DNA of 64,000 nt from Odobenus rosmarus divergens (GCF_000321225.1 NW_004450661.1:81591-145590); one strand, 5' to 3'. Counted from the stretch's first letter, positions 11,966 through 23,903 are shown. Program-made: numbers and translations. Notes: generated by a model from the letters alone, not told the origin.

Positions 11966-13125
11966 TTTTTAGCATTTCCCTAAATGAGTTCTATGAAATG
12001 TTAATACTTAATTGAAGAAAACAATTTCTTTCAGATACATATATATTTAAGAGATGCTGAATAATCTATTCCCTCATTAAGATTCACAGAGCGTATTTCC
12101 ATTTAAAAGCTTCAAGAAGACCTGCAGTAAAGGTACCTGTTTTATCTTGCTTTACCTGGAATTATGTATTTAACCATGCAATCCTTTTACAAACAACATC
12201 TGTTAGCATCAGAGATACTAATGCTCCATAGAACATGTGGTGAGTATCTAACTTGAAAGGTCATGAAGCCACCTTTACCAAACACTATTGTTGGAAGTGT
12301 CTAAAGAGGTCCCATAGGTATGTAGTACCCTCTTGGCTACTTGGGTTCTAAATAAATTGAGAAATAAGAATCAGTAGGGCAGATGCGGGACAAAATATTA
12401 CCTTTATTATTGTGATTGGGTGTGTTAAAGGATTAGCCTAGTGGGGAAGGCAAATGAGCCCTGCTAACTGAACCCCTAAATTTAATGTAGCTGTTGAGTC
12501 ACAGGGAAGGCAGCCAAGGGCTTATCTTTCCAAGCTAGGACATACAGACTTACAGAGAAATGTCCTGTCTTCTACAGGCAGCTAGTTCCTAGAAGAATAA
12601 AAAGGAGAGTGATGAGTTTCGCAAGCTTGTTTTATTCTTTCAAAATCTACTAATCAGGTTAATTACTCCCTCTTCCCTTGGTGTAAAGAGTGAGAGACCA
12701 GGAGGGCTAGAGAAAATCTCTCCACAGGGAGACAAGGAATCTCTCCAGTGGGAAAAAGACATTCTTTTCTCGCCCTGGTTCAGATACAGTTCTCCAAATC
12801 CATGGTGTTTAACCTTGAAGAGTAATGGGTGTGGCTATCTCCCCAGGGAGGAGGTCTGCCCAGAGAACCATGCTTCTACCTTCTTAAATCACTTTCTCCA
12901 ACACTGCCCACTGCTCTTTGGGGTATCCTTTCTGGAAGGAGCTTAGATTTTGCTTCCAGAAAGCTGTGAAATGGATCAAAACCAGCACATTAATCAAACC
13001 AATCCCAAGGCCCCCATTTAGATGGCCCAAATTTAATTATAAACCTTCTCCCGTTCTCAAATTTTCAAGGCCCTAAATCCCCATGTAAATGAAAACCCAA
13101 AGAGGGTAAAGTCTAAAATAAAGTC
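11966..13125. other. Unrecognised 1.2-kb segment inside an L1 relic
   Basis: The L1 order breaks off near 11965 and seems to resume near 13126 with the next ORF2 block. The segment between does not match any repeat I recognise and contains no supportable gene. It could be an inserted element (for example an old LTR or a retroviral internal relic), or the two L1 parts could be separate. Confidence 0.35.
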
Positions 13126-13445
13126 AGAAATATTGTACTCTTCCATTGATCTTTCTATTCCCATGCCATTATCATACTGTTTACTTATTACATTTTATAA
13201 TATGTTTGGATACTAGCTAGTGTAAACCTACCTTATTCTTCAAAAATATCTTTGCTGCAATTCAGTTCGCTCTTCTAGAAGAATGTTAGAATCATTTTAT
13301 CTAGTCAAAAAGTGCAATTGCGATTGGAACTGTACTAGTTTCATAAAATAATTTGGGAGGATTGATTGTTCTGGGTATTTCTCTACAAAAACACAGACTA
13401 GTTTTCAATTAAGAAATGTTCATCTACATTAATTCACATAAATAT
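13126..13445 (-). mobile_element. L1 relic, antisense ORF2 fragment
   Basis: 'ttccattgatctttctattcc' followed by 'gccattatcatactgttta' and 'caaaaatatctttgctgc' follows a block of L1 ORF2 read backwards. It probably continues the 10890-11965 relic. Its part 13199-13293 is repeated exactly beside the assembly gap at 14791-14885. Confidence 0.65.
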
Positions 13446-13511
13446 GTTAATCACAAAATTACATTCCCAGGACTAGTTCTTTAGTTTGTTTTTAAAGAGA
13501 AAGTAAGCAGT

Positions 13512-13731
13512 GGGCACCTGGGTGACTCAGTCGGTTAAGCATCTGACTCTTGATTTCAGCTCAGGCCATGATTTCAGGGTTGTGGGATCGAGCCTCCGTG
13601 GGGCTCCATGTTCAGCATGGAGTCTGCTTGTCCCTCTCTCTCTGCTTGTCCCTCTCTCTCTGCTCCTACCCCCGCTTGTGTTCTCTCTCTCTCTCTCAAA
13701 TAAATAAAACCTTTAAAAAAAAAAAAAAAAA
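13512..13731 (+). mobile_element. CAN-SINE
   Basis: Head gggcacctgggtgactcag, body with an internal duplication of 'tgtccctctctctctgct', a (CT)n block and a poly(A) tail of about 17 bases. Flanks give only an imperfect candidate target duplication. Confidence 0.94.
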
Positions 13732-14215
13732 GATAAGTTAGGCAAGTTTAAAAGAAAGCTATTAGGTAAGGATTGGCAGCTAGCAAAGGTTAAATTTGAA
13801 ACAATGTAGACCAGGATAGTGATTACTTACCTAGGAACGTCTTCTTAGCAGCATAAGACAAAAATTAACTCACAGAAGTGACTGAATGGTCTGTCCCAGT
13901 TATAAGATTTTAAAAAAATTTAACTAAATAATCCCATTTATGTATGAGGAATGAGCTAATTGAATGAAATGAAAACAGTGACATAGATGGTATATGATCT
14001 AGTCCCTGATTAAAAGGACATGTTAGGGTTTCCTTGATCTGAGTATCTGCTTAGCGGCATGATGGCCAGACCTTTGCAATGACCTGCTTGACAGATCTGT
14101 CAGTCATGTCCCCTCATAGGCATCTACAATTTGAACAGTTGGAACAGAGGACTTCAAATGGGTTTCACTGTCTTTTGAGGATACCAAACTAGATACCCAT
14201 GTGGGGGTGAGCATG
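13732..14215. other. No gene recognised
   Basis: Unique-looking sequence without a supportable gene. Confidence 0.4.
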
Positions 14216-14460
14216 GACTCTAAACTATGACATCGAAATGTGCATCCCAGCACCGTCACTTGTTTGTTCGGAGACCTGGTGAAATTCACTCAGCCTCTCT
14301 GTGCCTCAGTTTCCACATTTGTGTAACTGGACAGGGAGAGGAAATAGCACTTACTTCATATGAGTGTTGTGACAGTTAAATGGATGGATCAATGTAATGT
14401 GCTTACGGAGAATATCGTCAGGCGTGGAGTACATGCTCAATAAATATTAGCTGTTATTTT
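14216..14460 (+). mobile_element. MIR element
   Basis: It contains the MIR order: 'ctgtgcctcagtttccaca', 'agtgttgtgacagttaaatg', and the terminal 'atgctcaataaatattagc'. MIRs are old tRNA-derived SINEs mobilised by L2. Confidence 0.82.
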
Positions 14461-14714
14461 TATTTTTATAATTACTTTAATGTCCTAAAGAGGGGGAATC
14501 TTTTTCTGCACTGTAGCAGTTGCTGAATCTTCTGATAATTAAAATAAAATTTCTTATTAAGTCCTGTGGTGTCTTTCTACACTACCCCAAATAAAGGTGA
14601 CTCCCCTTTTAGGCACCAGCTGCCTGTGCAGGATGATAGATGGGTAGTAAATACCAGGCAGCATCTGGAATACTTACCCAACTGCTACCAATTTATCACG
14701 CAATGGGGGAGTTG

Positions 14715-14790
14715 GAAAAACTTTTATATTTAGTGCAACGTTCCCATACACATCTTTTGCATTAATTTTGGGTGTTATGATTGCTGTCAG
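14715..14790 (+). repeat. 76-bp direct repeat, left copy (beside gap)
   Basis: These 76 bases, from gaaaaacttttatatt to attgctgtcag, recur without a mismatch at 14936-15011 on the other side of the N run. Confidence 0.95.
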
Positions 14791-14885
14791 AATATGTTTG
14801 GATACTAGCTAGTGTAAACCTACCTTATTCTTCAAAAATATCTTTGCTGCAATTCAGTTCGCTCTTCTAGAAGAATGTTAGAATC
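14791..14885 (+). repeat. 95-bp copy of 13199-13293
   Basis: From aatatgtttgg to gttagaatc this equals 13199-13293 over all 95 bases by eye. It runs directly into the N run. An identical copy of an old, diverged L1 fragment just 1.5 kb away points to an assembly artefact rather than biology. Confidence 0.93.
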
Positions 14886-14935
14886 NNNNNNNNNNNNNNN
14901 NNNNNNNNNNNNNNNNNNNNNNNNNNNNNNNNNNN
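14886..14935. other. Assembly gap (50 N)
   Basis: Fifty N characters. Its flanks are duplicated sequences, so the gap probably does not mark missing bases of its size; the locus may close as 14790 joined to 15012. Confidence 0.98.
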
Positions 14936-15011
14936 GAAAAACTTTTATATTTAGTGCAACGTTCCCATACACATCTTTTGCATTAATTTTGGGTGTTATG
15001 ATTGCTGTCAG
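14936..15011 (+). repeat. 76-bp direct repeat, right copy (beside gap)
   Basis: Identical to 14715-14790. After 15011 the sequence continues uniquely (acaagtgtag). Confidence 0.95.
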
Positions 15012-15276
15012 ACAAGTGTAGACAGTGGAAAAGCCTGTGATGGGCTCGTAGGTCTTTGGTAACTTGGTGTTAGCATTCTTCAGAAGAATTTATGTCATCC
15101 CTTTTGTCAGGAAGTATGATGTAAAGCTCAGGATTTTGAGAATTGCTGGAAACGGTAAGGAGTTGGAAGGTCCCATTGTACAGCGTTGCTACATAACTTC
15201 AGCCAGATCAGAGGGCTTCAACTCTGGCAGCGCCTGAGGGTTACCTGAGAAGATTTTTAGAAATACTCATTCCTGG

Positions 15277-15502
15277 CTGGGATGCCTGGGTGGCTTAGTG
15301 GGTTTAGTGTCTGCCTTCGGCTCAGATCATGATCCCAGGGTCCTAGGATCGAAACCCACATCGGGCTCCTTGCTGGGCGGGGAGTCTGCTTCTCCCTCTG
15401 CCTGCCACTCCTCCTGCTTGTGCTCTCACACTCTCTCCAGCCATTTCTCTCTCTCTGGCAAATAAATAAATAAAGAATTAAAAAAAAAAAAAGGAAAGAA
15501 AA
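15277..15502 (+). mobile_element. CAN-SINE
   Basis: Body 'ccttcggctcagatcatgat' and 'catcgggctcc', then an (AAAT)n and poly(A) tail. An 18-bp target duplication with one mismatch (agaaatactcattcctgg) lies at 15259-15276 and 15503-15520. Confidence 0.96.
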
Positions 15503-15520
15503 AGAAATACTCATGCCTGG

Positions 15521-16405
15521 GCCTTTAGCCCAGAGCAATTAACCAATTCTCTGCGGGGCAGGCAGGGTAGATGCATGAGATTTTGAATAATCTCTCACTT
15601 CATGGGACATGACCTTGCTAATATTTTTGACTGTTTTTTTTTTTTTTCAGAGTATTTTCCCCAAATCCTGTATCCCTTCACTCTCCCTTGTTACCCTTAG
15701 AATTCTTTGACTCTTAGGGCCGGTAAACTCTAAAAGTTTAATATATTCCACCCTACATCAGGTGAAGGGAACTGATCTACATGAACCTTGGCAGCTGGCC
15801 ATCCTTAAATGATTGAATGCCTTGGGTGACTGAGAACTCACTACCTCTCAAGTGCCAGTTGTTCAAAAAGATTTTCTTATGTTGGTACAAAATATGTTCC
15901 TTCAAACTAACAAGTTTGCTCTCTAAAAATTAACGAAATAAACCTAATCTCCTTTACTGGTAGCCCTATAAATAGTAAAATTATCTGTTATGTCCTTCCT
16001 GACTCTCTTCTTTAATCTTAGCAAACCCAAATTCTACCACTGTTCCCAGAATGACAGGATTTATAGACTGCTCCTAATCAGGGTTAATTTCCTACAAACA
16101 TACTGTATAGTTAGTTCAAGTCCTTAAACGCAATACACTTAAAGTGAAGAAAGCATTCTAAGGATTATCTGAGAAACCTCATATGTATCTAATATTCATC
16201 TAACACTGAGTGGTGCATCCTCTAGATGAAAGACAGACATTAAAGTTTATCAAAAGCCTATGTCAAGAAACTTGTATATGCGAAAATAGTATGCTCATCC
16301 ATGAATGCTAGGGGTAAAATATGACAGGTTTAAAGAAGGTTAAAGAGATCAATTAAGTATAGATTTATTTAAAATATATATGATTGTAAAATATACATAA
16401 ATGAT
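15521..16405. other. No gene recognised
   Basis: AT-rich, apparently unique sequence without a supportable gene. Confidence 0.4.
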
Positions 16406-16814
16406 TGTATAATTAACTAGGGCTGCCATAACAAGATACCACAGATTAGGTGGCTTTAGCAACAGTTATTTAGTTTCTCAAGGCTCTGGATGGGAAAAGT
16501 TCAGGATCAAGGTGTCAGCTGGCTGGATTTCTCCTGAGACCTGTCTCCCTGCCTCACAGACGGCCACCTCCTGGCTTTGTCCTCCATGGTTTTTCCTCTG
16601 TGTGCCAGCAGCCCTGTCATCCCTTTGTGTGTCCAAATTTCCTCTCCTTATAAGGACACAGTCAGATTGTATTAGGGCCAACCATAATAGCCTCATTTTA
16701 AATCAATGACTTCTTTAAAGGTTCTGTTTCCAAATACAGTCACATTCTGGGGTACAAAGGTTAGAGCTTCAACAGATGAATTTGGGGCAGGGGGACACAA
16801 TGTAGCCCATGACA
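16406..16814 (-). mobile_element. MLT1-type LTR (ERVL-MaLR), antisense
   Basis: The plus strand is the reverse of an MLT1 LTR: 'actagggctgccataacaag', 'aggtggctttagcaacag', 'gatcaaggtgtcagc', 'ccttataaggacacagtcag' and a closing 'cccatgaca'. TG and CA termini fit 16406 and 16814. It is non-coding and shares the family with 36548-37029. Confidence 0.85.
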
Positions 16815-17105
16815 GTGACTATAGATATACATTATAGTATGTGTGTGTGTATGTAGTTAGCATGTGTCATTGTTTCATGTCTTCGTGGGTTATTGTTTAG
16901 CAAAACCCAAGATCACTTCGCAGACTCAGAACAATTGGGGGGGCTTCCCCTATTCTTCTTCCTACTGGCCCCAGGATCTTGGTCTATCTTCCTATCCTAT
17001 TTAAGGTATTCATCCCAAGAAGATTGGAACTTATTTTCTGTAGTTACCTCTAAGAGCAAACCATAAAAAAGCTGTGAGTTTTTGTTTAAAATCTTTTCTA
17101 TTCCA

Positions 17106-17310
17106 AGCATGCCTGGATGGCACAGTTGTTTAAGTGTCGGACTGTTGGTTTCAGCTCAGGTCATGATCTCAGGGTCGTGAGATCGAGCCCCTTAGCCGGC
17201 TCCCAGCTCAGCGCAGAGTCTGCTTGAGACTCTCTCCTGCTGCCCCTCCCCTGCTCACAGGCACTCTTTCTCTCTCTCTCAAATATATAAATAAATCTTA
17301 AAAAAAAAAG
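17106..17310 (+). mobile_element. CAN-SINE, diverged
   Basis: Head 'gcatgcctggatggcacag', body 'gctcaggtcatgatctcagg', a (CT)n block and an (AAAT)n/poly(A) tail. It is more diverged than most copies here, and no clear target duplication is visible. Confidence 0.9.
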
Positions 17311-17860
17311 GAAAGCTTTTATTTGGAAATAATTTTAGACTTATACAGAAGTTGCAAAAATAGTACAAAAAGTGCCCCTATAGTCTTTAGACAGCTTTCT
17401 CTACTGTTAATATCGTAGATCACCATAGTAGGCTTAGGAAATCGACAGTGATACATTGCCACTACATAAACTACAGATTTGAGAATTTCACCATCTACTC
17501 CACTGATGCTCTTTTTCTGTTATAAGATCCAGTCTAGCATCCACATTGCTTTTAGTTGCCTTTTTCAGTCTGAGGTGGTCCCACCATCTTGCCTTTCATA
17601 ACCTTGATACCTTTTAAAAGTACCAGTATTCTGTAGAATGTCTTTCGATTTGGGGTTGTTTGATGTTTTCTAATGACAGCTTCTGACAGAATGAAAAACA
17701 TTTTTTTGGCAAGAATACCACAAAAATGACATCACGTCCTTCTAAGTGCATCAAATCAGAGGGTCATATGATGCTAATATATCTTACTGATGGTGGTGTT
17801 AATTTTGATCATTGTCTCAATAGGTGTTTGCCAGGGATATAAATTGTAATTTTTAAATTT
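17311..17860 (-). mobile_element. Old L1 3' UTR fragment, antisense
   Basis: Opening 'aataattttagacttataca', middle 'gcctttttcagtctgaggt', and 'gtggtgttaattttgatca' follow the reverse of an old L1ME-type 3' UTR. An (ATTT)n run follows at about 17857-17882. The family name is tentative. Confidence 0.55.
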
Positions 17861-17882
17861 ATTTATTTATTTATTTATTTAG

Positions 17883-18754
17883 TAATCACCCAAGTAGATA
17901 CCTAGGGGAAAATTTAAACAAATTTGGGGCAGTCAAAAAGATTAACAAATTTGCAATCTATTGATGGTCTCTGCTTTTGGTCTGATGTTCCAGACTCTCT
18001 ATCTCAACGTAAGGGAAAATTCCACTAACCTATGCTTTTTGCTTTTATTTCTGAGGATAGAAACTTTCAAACTGAAATCACAGTTAATCTCTGTAGAATA
18101 ACAACTGTTTAATAATAGGACCCCACTCAAGTAAACAATTTGTTTTTTACAAAGAAAACAATTTGTTTTCTAAGCTGGTAATTTTGCAGTGGATCTTAGC
18201 TTCTACCATAATCCTTACTAATCACCACCACAGACAAGTTCTTTGGGACAACTCCCCACCTCTCTCTAAGCAGACTGCTCTTAGCCCCGTCCTATATCTG
18301 TGTATAAGTGGGCACCACTTCCCCGATCTAACTGATTTATTTCCCTAGACTTCACTCCAGATGGAACAGACCCTTGAGGATTATATACAGAAACACAAAT
18401 CCTGTTGTATTTTCTTTGTGTCTTTTTTATTTGTTTCTCTGCTTCCGAGGTAGGGGGGAAACTTACATTAGGGAAATTAGCAAATTTCTTCAGGCAACCT
18501 AAAAAGAAAGATCTTAAAACCACTCTCCAAATCTTGTGTGGAGCCAGAAATTCCTTTGAGAAACCAGCTACCCCCTATCCTCACTTCCCTCATCTCTGAA
18601 TCTCAACTTAAGAGCATTAGGTAACCATAGAATTTTAAGTTCCATATCTCCAGATAGGAAGGATGAATTTTAAGTGGGTTCTGCCTGATGTCTGTTTTAA
18701 GATGTAACCCTACCTTCAGACAAAGGGATGGAAAGGTTAGTCTCTTTGCTGTAT
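17883..18754. other. No gene recognised
   Basis: Unique-looking sequence with no supportable gene. Confidence 0.4.
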
Positions 18755-18915
18755 AGCAGTGCTTTGCAAACTCTATTATGCATTAGAATCTCTTGGCATC
18801 TTGTTAAAATGCAGAACTAGATGTAATAAGGTATAGATGAGGTTCATAATTCCACATTCCTAACATCCTGGGTGATGCTGATACCCTGGTCTGTGGACCA
18901 CATTTGCAGTTGTAA
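18755..18915 (-). mobile_element. MER5-type hAT-Charlie MITE, antisense
   Basis: 'cttgttaaaatgcag' and 'gggtgatgctgataccctgg' with 'ggtctgtggaccacattt' are the reversed core and end of MER5. Confidence 0.75.
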
Positions 18916-19523
18916 GGCTGTAGGAACTCTGGGAGATTTCTGGACAGATGAGAGGAGAGGCACCAGGACTGTCATTAGAAATGATATGTGACCAGCTATG
19001 GTAGTACCGGCCGTGATGTAAATGGAATGGTTGGTCATCTGCCACACCCTGGGGACAAAGCTTTCTATTACAAAACAAAACAAATCAAAAAAGCTTTCTT
19101 TTTCTTTTTGGGGGAGAGGGTGCTTATTCTCAAGAGAAATTTAGTGATATGGAACCACTTTAGACTAAGCCACTACATCTGAAATTGGATACTTAATGTG
19201 ATATAAAAGAAATTCCCATCAATAGGTTATGTAATGCGTTTGGAAGAAAGGTTGATGTTATAATATCTCATTTAAAAATGAACTGTGTGCATATTGGATA
19301 TTGGTTCACTCCATAGAGTTAGTGTAGGAATAGGGGTGGAGGTAGAGATGGGGAATGTTGAAAACAGAAGAACATCAAGAATGACAGAGACAGAATAGAG
19401 ATTATAAATGACTGTTTACTGTGGGCTTGAGTGTATGGAACACTTTATATTGTCATGTTCAGATGACTAGTGAAGGGGAGAGAGTACTCTTCTAAAGGAC
19501 ACAAAGCTAGTAAGCATTGGAGC
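18916..19523. other. No gene recognised
   Basis: Unique-looking sequence without a supportable gene. Confidence 0.4.
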
Positions 19524-20084
19524 TGTAGGGAAGCGAAATCTGCCGCCCCAAAATGTGCCTCATTGGCATATGGATTATGTTAGGCTGAGTGTTTTTAAGA
19601 AACAGAAGGCTCAGGTAAAATCTTTGAGCTTCCCCTTAACTACCTAAAAGAATTTAGATCGAGGACCTGCTCCAGGAAGAGAGCTATCACCATAGACAAC
19701 TATGTAATAGTTCATAATACGAACTCGGTGTGATGCACGGGGAAGAACCTAGCAAAGTGTATTAAAATTCCTCTCTCTGTCCCATTGTTTCTATATGGCC
19801 CAGCAAACATTTGTTTACTAAATAAACATGTACTCTTTGTCATCTTCCTGTGAATTGCTTTCCTTCCCTTTGAAGTGTCAGACCCCTACTGTTTCTCCTT
19901 AGCTCTGGGTGGCAGACATGTTTGTTTCAATTGCCTGGCTGCCTGTGGGCCTCATATTCTTATGGAGCCCTCGTACACATAATTAAATTTGATTTTTCCC
20001 TACTAACCTATCTCATGCCGATTTAATTCTTAGATCAGCCAAAAATACTTTGGAAGGGCAAAGGAAAACTTCTCTTCCTTAACA
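19524..20084 (+). mobile_element. ERVL-like solo LTR, copy 2, intact termini
   Basis: A 561-bp segment starts tgtagggaagc and ends ccttaaca, giving the TGT/ACA termini of a retroviral LTR. The 4 bases gagc flank it on both sides (19520-19523 and 20085-20088). Its opening block matches the LTR at 7780-8332. It is an old non-coding relic; no internal viral region adjoins it. Confidence 0.62.
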
Positions 20085-20629
20085 GAGCCAAGATCGAAAC
20101 CGAGGTATTTTGACTCTAGAACTCGCTAGCTTAACCCCTGTACCATAGGACCGCTTCCAAGCTGGACTCACAAGGACTGAAACATTAGAATGAGGACAAC
20201 TTAGCGAGGCTTCAGCAAGCCATTTGGGGAACCAAATTTGAATCTTAATATCATGTAGATTTCTGCCATCTATGAAAACACAAATTTCAACATCTCACTC
20301 TCTGACCACCATTCCTGTATTTCCACTTTCTCACTTTATTATTTATACTTGTGTTCTTAGGTCTCCTTGAGATCACCAGTTCTTCAACCCCACCAGTTCC
20401 CCCAACCTATCAGCCTCCTCCTGACTTCAATCCCTTACCTACCAAGATAAGCTCTATCATTTTTTTTTTTTTTTATCAAATAAGCTCTATCATTCTAATC
20501 ACTGGCTCACTCTAACCCTTGCTCTCAGAGGTTCCTGTTTTTTTGTCTCACCCACTCTGCAAAACCCTAGCCTCAGATGAAATGAGATCAGAAAGGAAGC
20601 ATGCCACTGCTTAGGCTGGCTCCTGAAAA
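20085..20629. other. No gene recognised
   Basis: Contains a near-duplicate 'ataagctctatcat' on either side of a poly(T) run at about 20461-20474, which looks like a very short retrotransposed or slippage product. Nothing coding. Confidence 0.4.
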
Positions 20630-20646
20630 CATCTAGTATCCTTCTT

Positions 20647-20832
20647 TTTTTTTTTTAAGGTTTTTATTTATTTATTCGAGAGAGAGAGAGAGAGCAAGAG
20701 TGGGGGGGGGCGGGCAGAGGGAAAGGGAGAAGCAGACTCCCCACATAGCAGAGAGCCTGACACGGGGCTCGATCCCAGGATGCTGAGATCATGCCCTGAG
20801 CAGAAGGTAGACACCCAACCGACTGAGCCATC
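20647..20832 (-). mobile_element. CAN-SINE, antisense
   Basis: Poly(T), reversed tail, (GA)n, reversed body ('ggggctcgatcccagg') and a decayed head. A 17-bp target duplication with one mismatch (catctagtatccttctt / catttagtatccttctt) lies at 20630-20646 and 20833-20849. Confidence 0.95.
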
Positions 20833-20849
20833 CATTTAGTATCCTTCTT

Positions 20850-22740
20850 ATCCCCTCGTTCTATATTTGCCAGCTGGATGTAAATGCCCATGGCAATGTT
20901 GGAAGCAAGATGGTGGAGACCCTTTCAGCCTGATATCCTCAATGACTGTGGACTAGAACTCCCATGCACCACACTTGGAATTTGTGAAAAAGAGAAACTC
21001 ATTAAATCATTAAGATTTCAGGTTTCCTGATTATGGACGCTAGAGTCACTTAACAGACAGAGAAACTGCTATCGGAACTGAGATACAATTGGATGAAAAA
21101 CCTAAAATCTGTGGCACTGACTTGGCAGCTAGAGAGAGCACCAAGAAACAGATACTGTGAACAAGTGGACCTATTATTTAGAAGCAAAATTTTTAGCAAA
21201 ATATGGAACCAAGATTGTATGCCTGATGAGCCAGAGATGCCTAGAAAAATGGCTGGTGGAATCAGAAAGAAGTAGTTATGATTGTTCATTATTGGAAAGC
21301 TATGGTAAGAAAGAGATCATTTGGGGGCATAATTGGTTGATTTTCAATTAGAAGGAAAGGAAATAAAGAGAGACCAGAAATTTGGGACCTCAGAAGGTTA
21401 CAAAAGCCAAGCACCTATAAACTCAAATTTTAAAAAGAGATATAATTGAAAAAGATGCTTAGTGGCAGAGCCTTCATAAAATGGATCAGTTGAACAAAGT
21501 GAGTCTTCCCTATGGCAAAGATGAGATTAAAGAATGTCACCTTTCTGTGCATTTTCCTAGGTCCAGGGTCAACTGATATGAAAGGAAGAAAGAGAGGCAG
21601 GACGCAAGAAGGTAAAGGAATAAAATAGATGGAGAACATTGTCCAGACAATAAATTAGGGCTGGGTTTCTGGCATAAGGAGCTGATAAGAAGGAAATAGA
21701 TCAGAAGCCTCTTAAGATTTTAGGTTGTTGTATTGGACCAAAGGTCCTATGAGTTCAGATGCAAAATTCTTTGAGTGTGTGAAACTAAAATCAACTCCAG
21801 GACCCTACACATCCCCACCAAAAAATAAAAACAAAAAACCAGGCTTCATAAGCTATGCAGCCCTCAAGGAAGAGCTACTCAAAGGGTGTCACACGGGGCT
21901 ACAGAGACTCTGACAAGGTGACTCCCTCAGCAGTGAACAATTAAAAACTCATCAGGGAAATGTCCTCAAGTCCAGGGAGGGACCTCTCCATCCCTGCCTT
22001 GCAGGTGTCCATAACTGTGGGGAACTAGGGACTGCGACGTGTTTGCCATTTTGTCCTCTCCTTAAATGGGAGAAGTTTCACAGCTTTCTGTCCCAAGGAC
22101 CGCAGTTTACTTATCTTTCTAGTTCAGATTTCTGGAAACAAAGGGATGCTTGATGGAGAAGATTGAACATCCCCTAAAGATCCTGGCCTTGGAGCTGGAT
22201 GCAAGGATTATAGAGGGCTCTGAGTTGCCGCCTCAGGATGGATGGATGGATGGTGGAGTCGGGGTGGATGAGTGTGTTTTATGCTTGGGAAGAAGAGTGG
22301 AATGCTTATTTGGTGACCAGAACGATTGACTATGGTATAGACCCCTGTATGTTTCCCCATTATTTTCCTGTAACCTCCTAGGCACCGGCCAGATGATGTG
22401 GCCCAGTCCCTCTTGCAGGCAAGTAGGACCACGTGATTGTCTTCTAGCCGATGGAATGAGAGTGACGTGCGCCACTGCCAGGCTTGGTGCGTAAAGACCA
22501 GCTCAATCTCCCACGCTTGCTCTTCCTCTGTCTGCTGGCTTTCCGCCAACACCCAGGGTCCAGGGTAACCTTGGACACCCTGTGTTACAGATGGTGGAAT
22601 TTATCAACCTGAACTCCTGAGTAACTGCTTGAGGCTGGTCTCCCAAGCTCCGGTGATCGGACTTCAGGACAGGAGAAATAAACTTCTTTTGGGTTAAGCC
22701 ACAGAGACATGCTGCTTTCTTTCACTGAAACAGAGGGTAT
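20850..22740. other. Probable decayed retroelement sequence, family not named
   Basis: No supportable gene. The end section (about 22380-22740), with 'gaaataaacttcttttggg' and 'ttaagccacagagac', has the look of the end of an ancient LTR. The part at about 21030-22010 may be related internal sequence, but I cannot assign a family. A (GGAT)n run lies at about 22239-22253. Reading frames up to 114 codons lack domains. Confidence 0.35.
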
Positions 22741-23064
22741 TTAATAATACAGTGTGGAAGTCCTCTCCACACAGAAGAAAAAGCCAAGAAGTAACTATTT
22801 CCCCTGCTTTTCTGTTTCAAAATAGGAGCCTCACTTCTGTTCCTCACAAATGTTGGTTTGATCTTACCACCAGAGCAGATCCCACCTTCACGCCTTCACG
22901 CCAAAAAAGACCAAATATGGTTTTCCCTTCCATCTTGCAGAAGGGCTGGTGTTTTCTCTTTGCGTCAATATGCTTTCCGCAAGATCTGGGTTTATATACC
23001 AGTTTGCCCCTTACCTGCAATGGAGGTATGGAGAAATTGAAAATAGTTCTCAGTTTTCTCACTT
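22741..23064. other. No gene recognised
   Basis: Overlapping short frames on both strands with no domains. Confidence 0.4.
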
Positions 23065-23081
23065 AGAAAGTTTACTATACT

Positions 23082-23279
23082 GGGCAACTGGGTGGCTCAG
23101 TTGGTTAAGCGACTGCCTTCGGCTCAGGTCATGATCCTGGAGTCCCGGGATCGAGTCCCGCATCGGGCTCCCTGCTCAGCAGGGAGTCTGCTTCTCCCTC
23201 TGACCCTCCCCCCTCTCGTGCTCTCTCTCTCTCATTCTTTCTCTCAAATAAATAAATAAAATCTTTAAAAAAAAAAAAA
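23082..23279 (+). mobile_element. CAN-SINE
   Basis: Good match to a young arctoid-type CAN-SINE with a 14-base poly(A) tail. A perfect 17-bp target duplication, agaaagtttactatact, lies at 23065-23081 and 23280-23296. Confidence 0.97.
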
Positions 23280-23296
23280 AGAAAGTTTACTATACT

Positions 23297-23890
23297 AATA
23301 AGGATAGGCCATATAATGTTCTAAAATCAAGCCGAGGTCTAAGTAGTTTCACACAACAAAGCTGTATTCCTATGCGCAAATATCTACGTAGGTCTGGGTG
23401 ACCTTATAGGACAATTTTCCTCCATGAGGTAACTTAAAAGTCCAGGCAGACAAACACACCATTCTATAGCTTCATCCTGTGAAACATACAGCCTCCCTGG
23501 TCAATGAATTTGGGAAGAGAGGCTAGAAAATCACCCATGGCCATCTCAGGGCCTCTGCCAGAAGGAACTCATGTCACTTTCTCTAACAGCTTATTGGCTA
23601 AAACTCTGTTCCTAGCCGGGCCCAATGGCAGTGAGGTCTTCCTTGGACTAGAAAGGCACTCCTAATATCTACCTCATTTGGATAACAAAAACCTTTTCCA
23701 TAGAAATGTGGTGAAAAATTATATAAGTAAAAGAAAGTTTCTTTATAAATTCTGAAAAGCTATATCCATACTATAAAACTGGTTTCTTCATTCCCTATTG
23801 GGACTATAGAAGATGAAATCTTAGAATACGTTTATTTTAGATAATTATTTCCAAATGACATTCTCTCATATTTATCTGTTTTGTTTTAAT
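23297..23890. other. No gene recognised
   Basis: Unique-looking sequence without a supportable gene. Confidence 0.4.
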
Positions 23891-23903
23891 ATGTAGGCAC
23901 ACT

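Noticed and set aside
14791..14885. A genuine recent 95-bp segmental duplication
   Set aside because: It abuts the N run exactly, and the other flank is also duplicated across the gap; an assembly artefact explains both at once.
7780..20084. A single provirus bounded by the two related LTRs
   Set aside because: The interval contains L1, SINE, MIR and MLT1 elements and no ordered retroviral interior that I can recognise.
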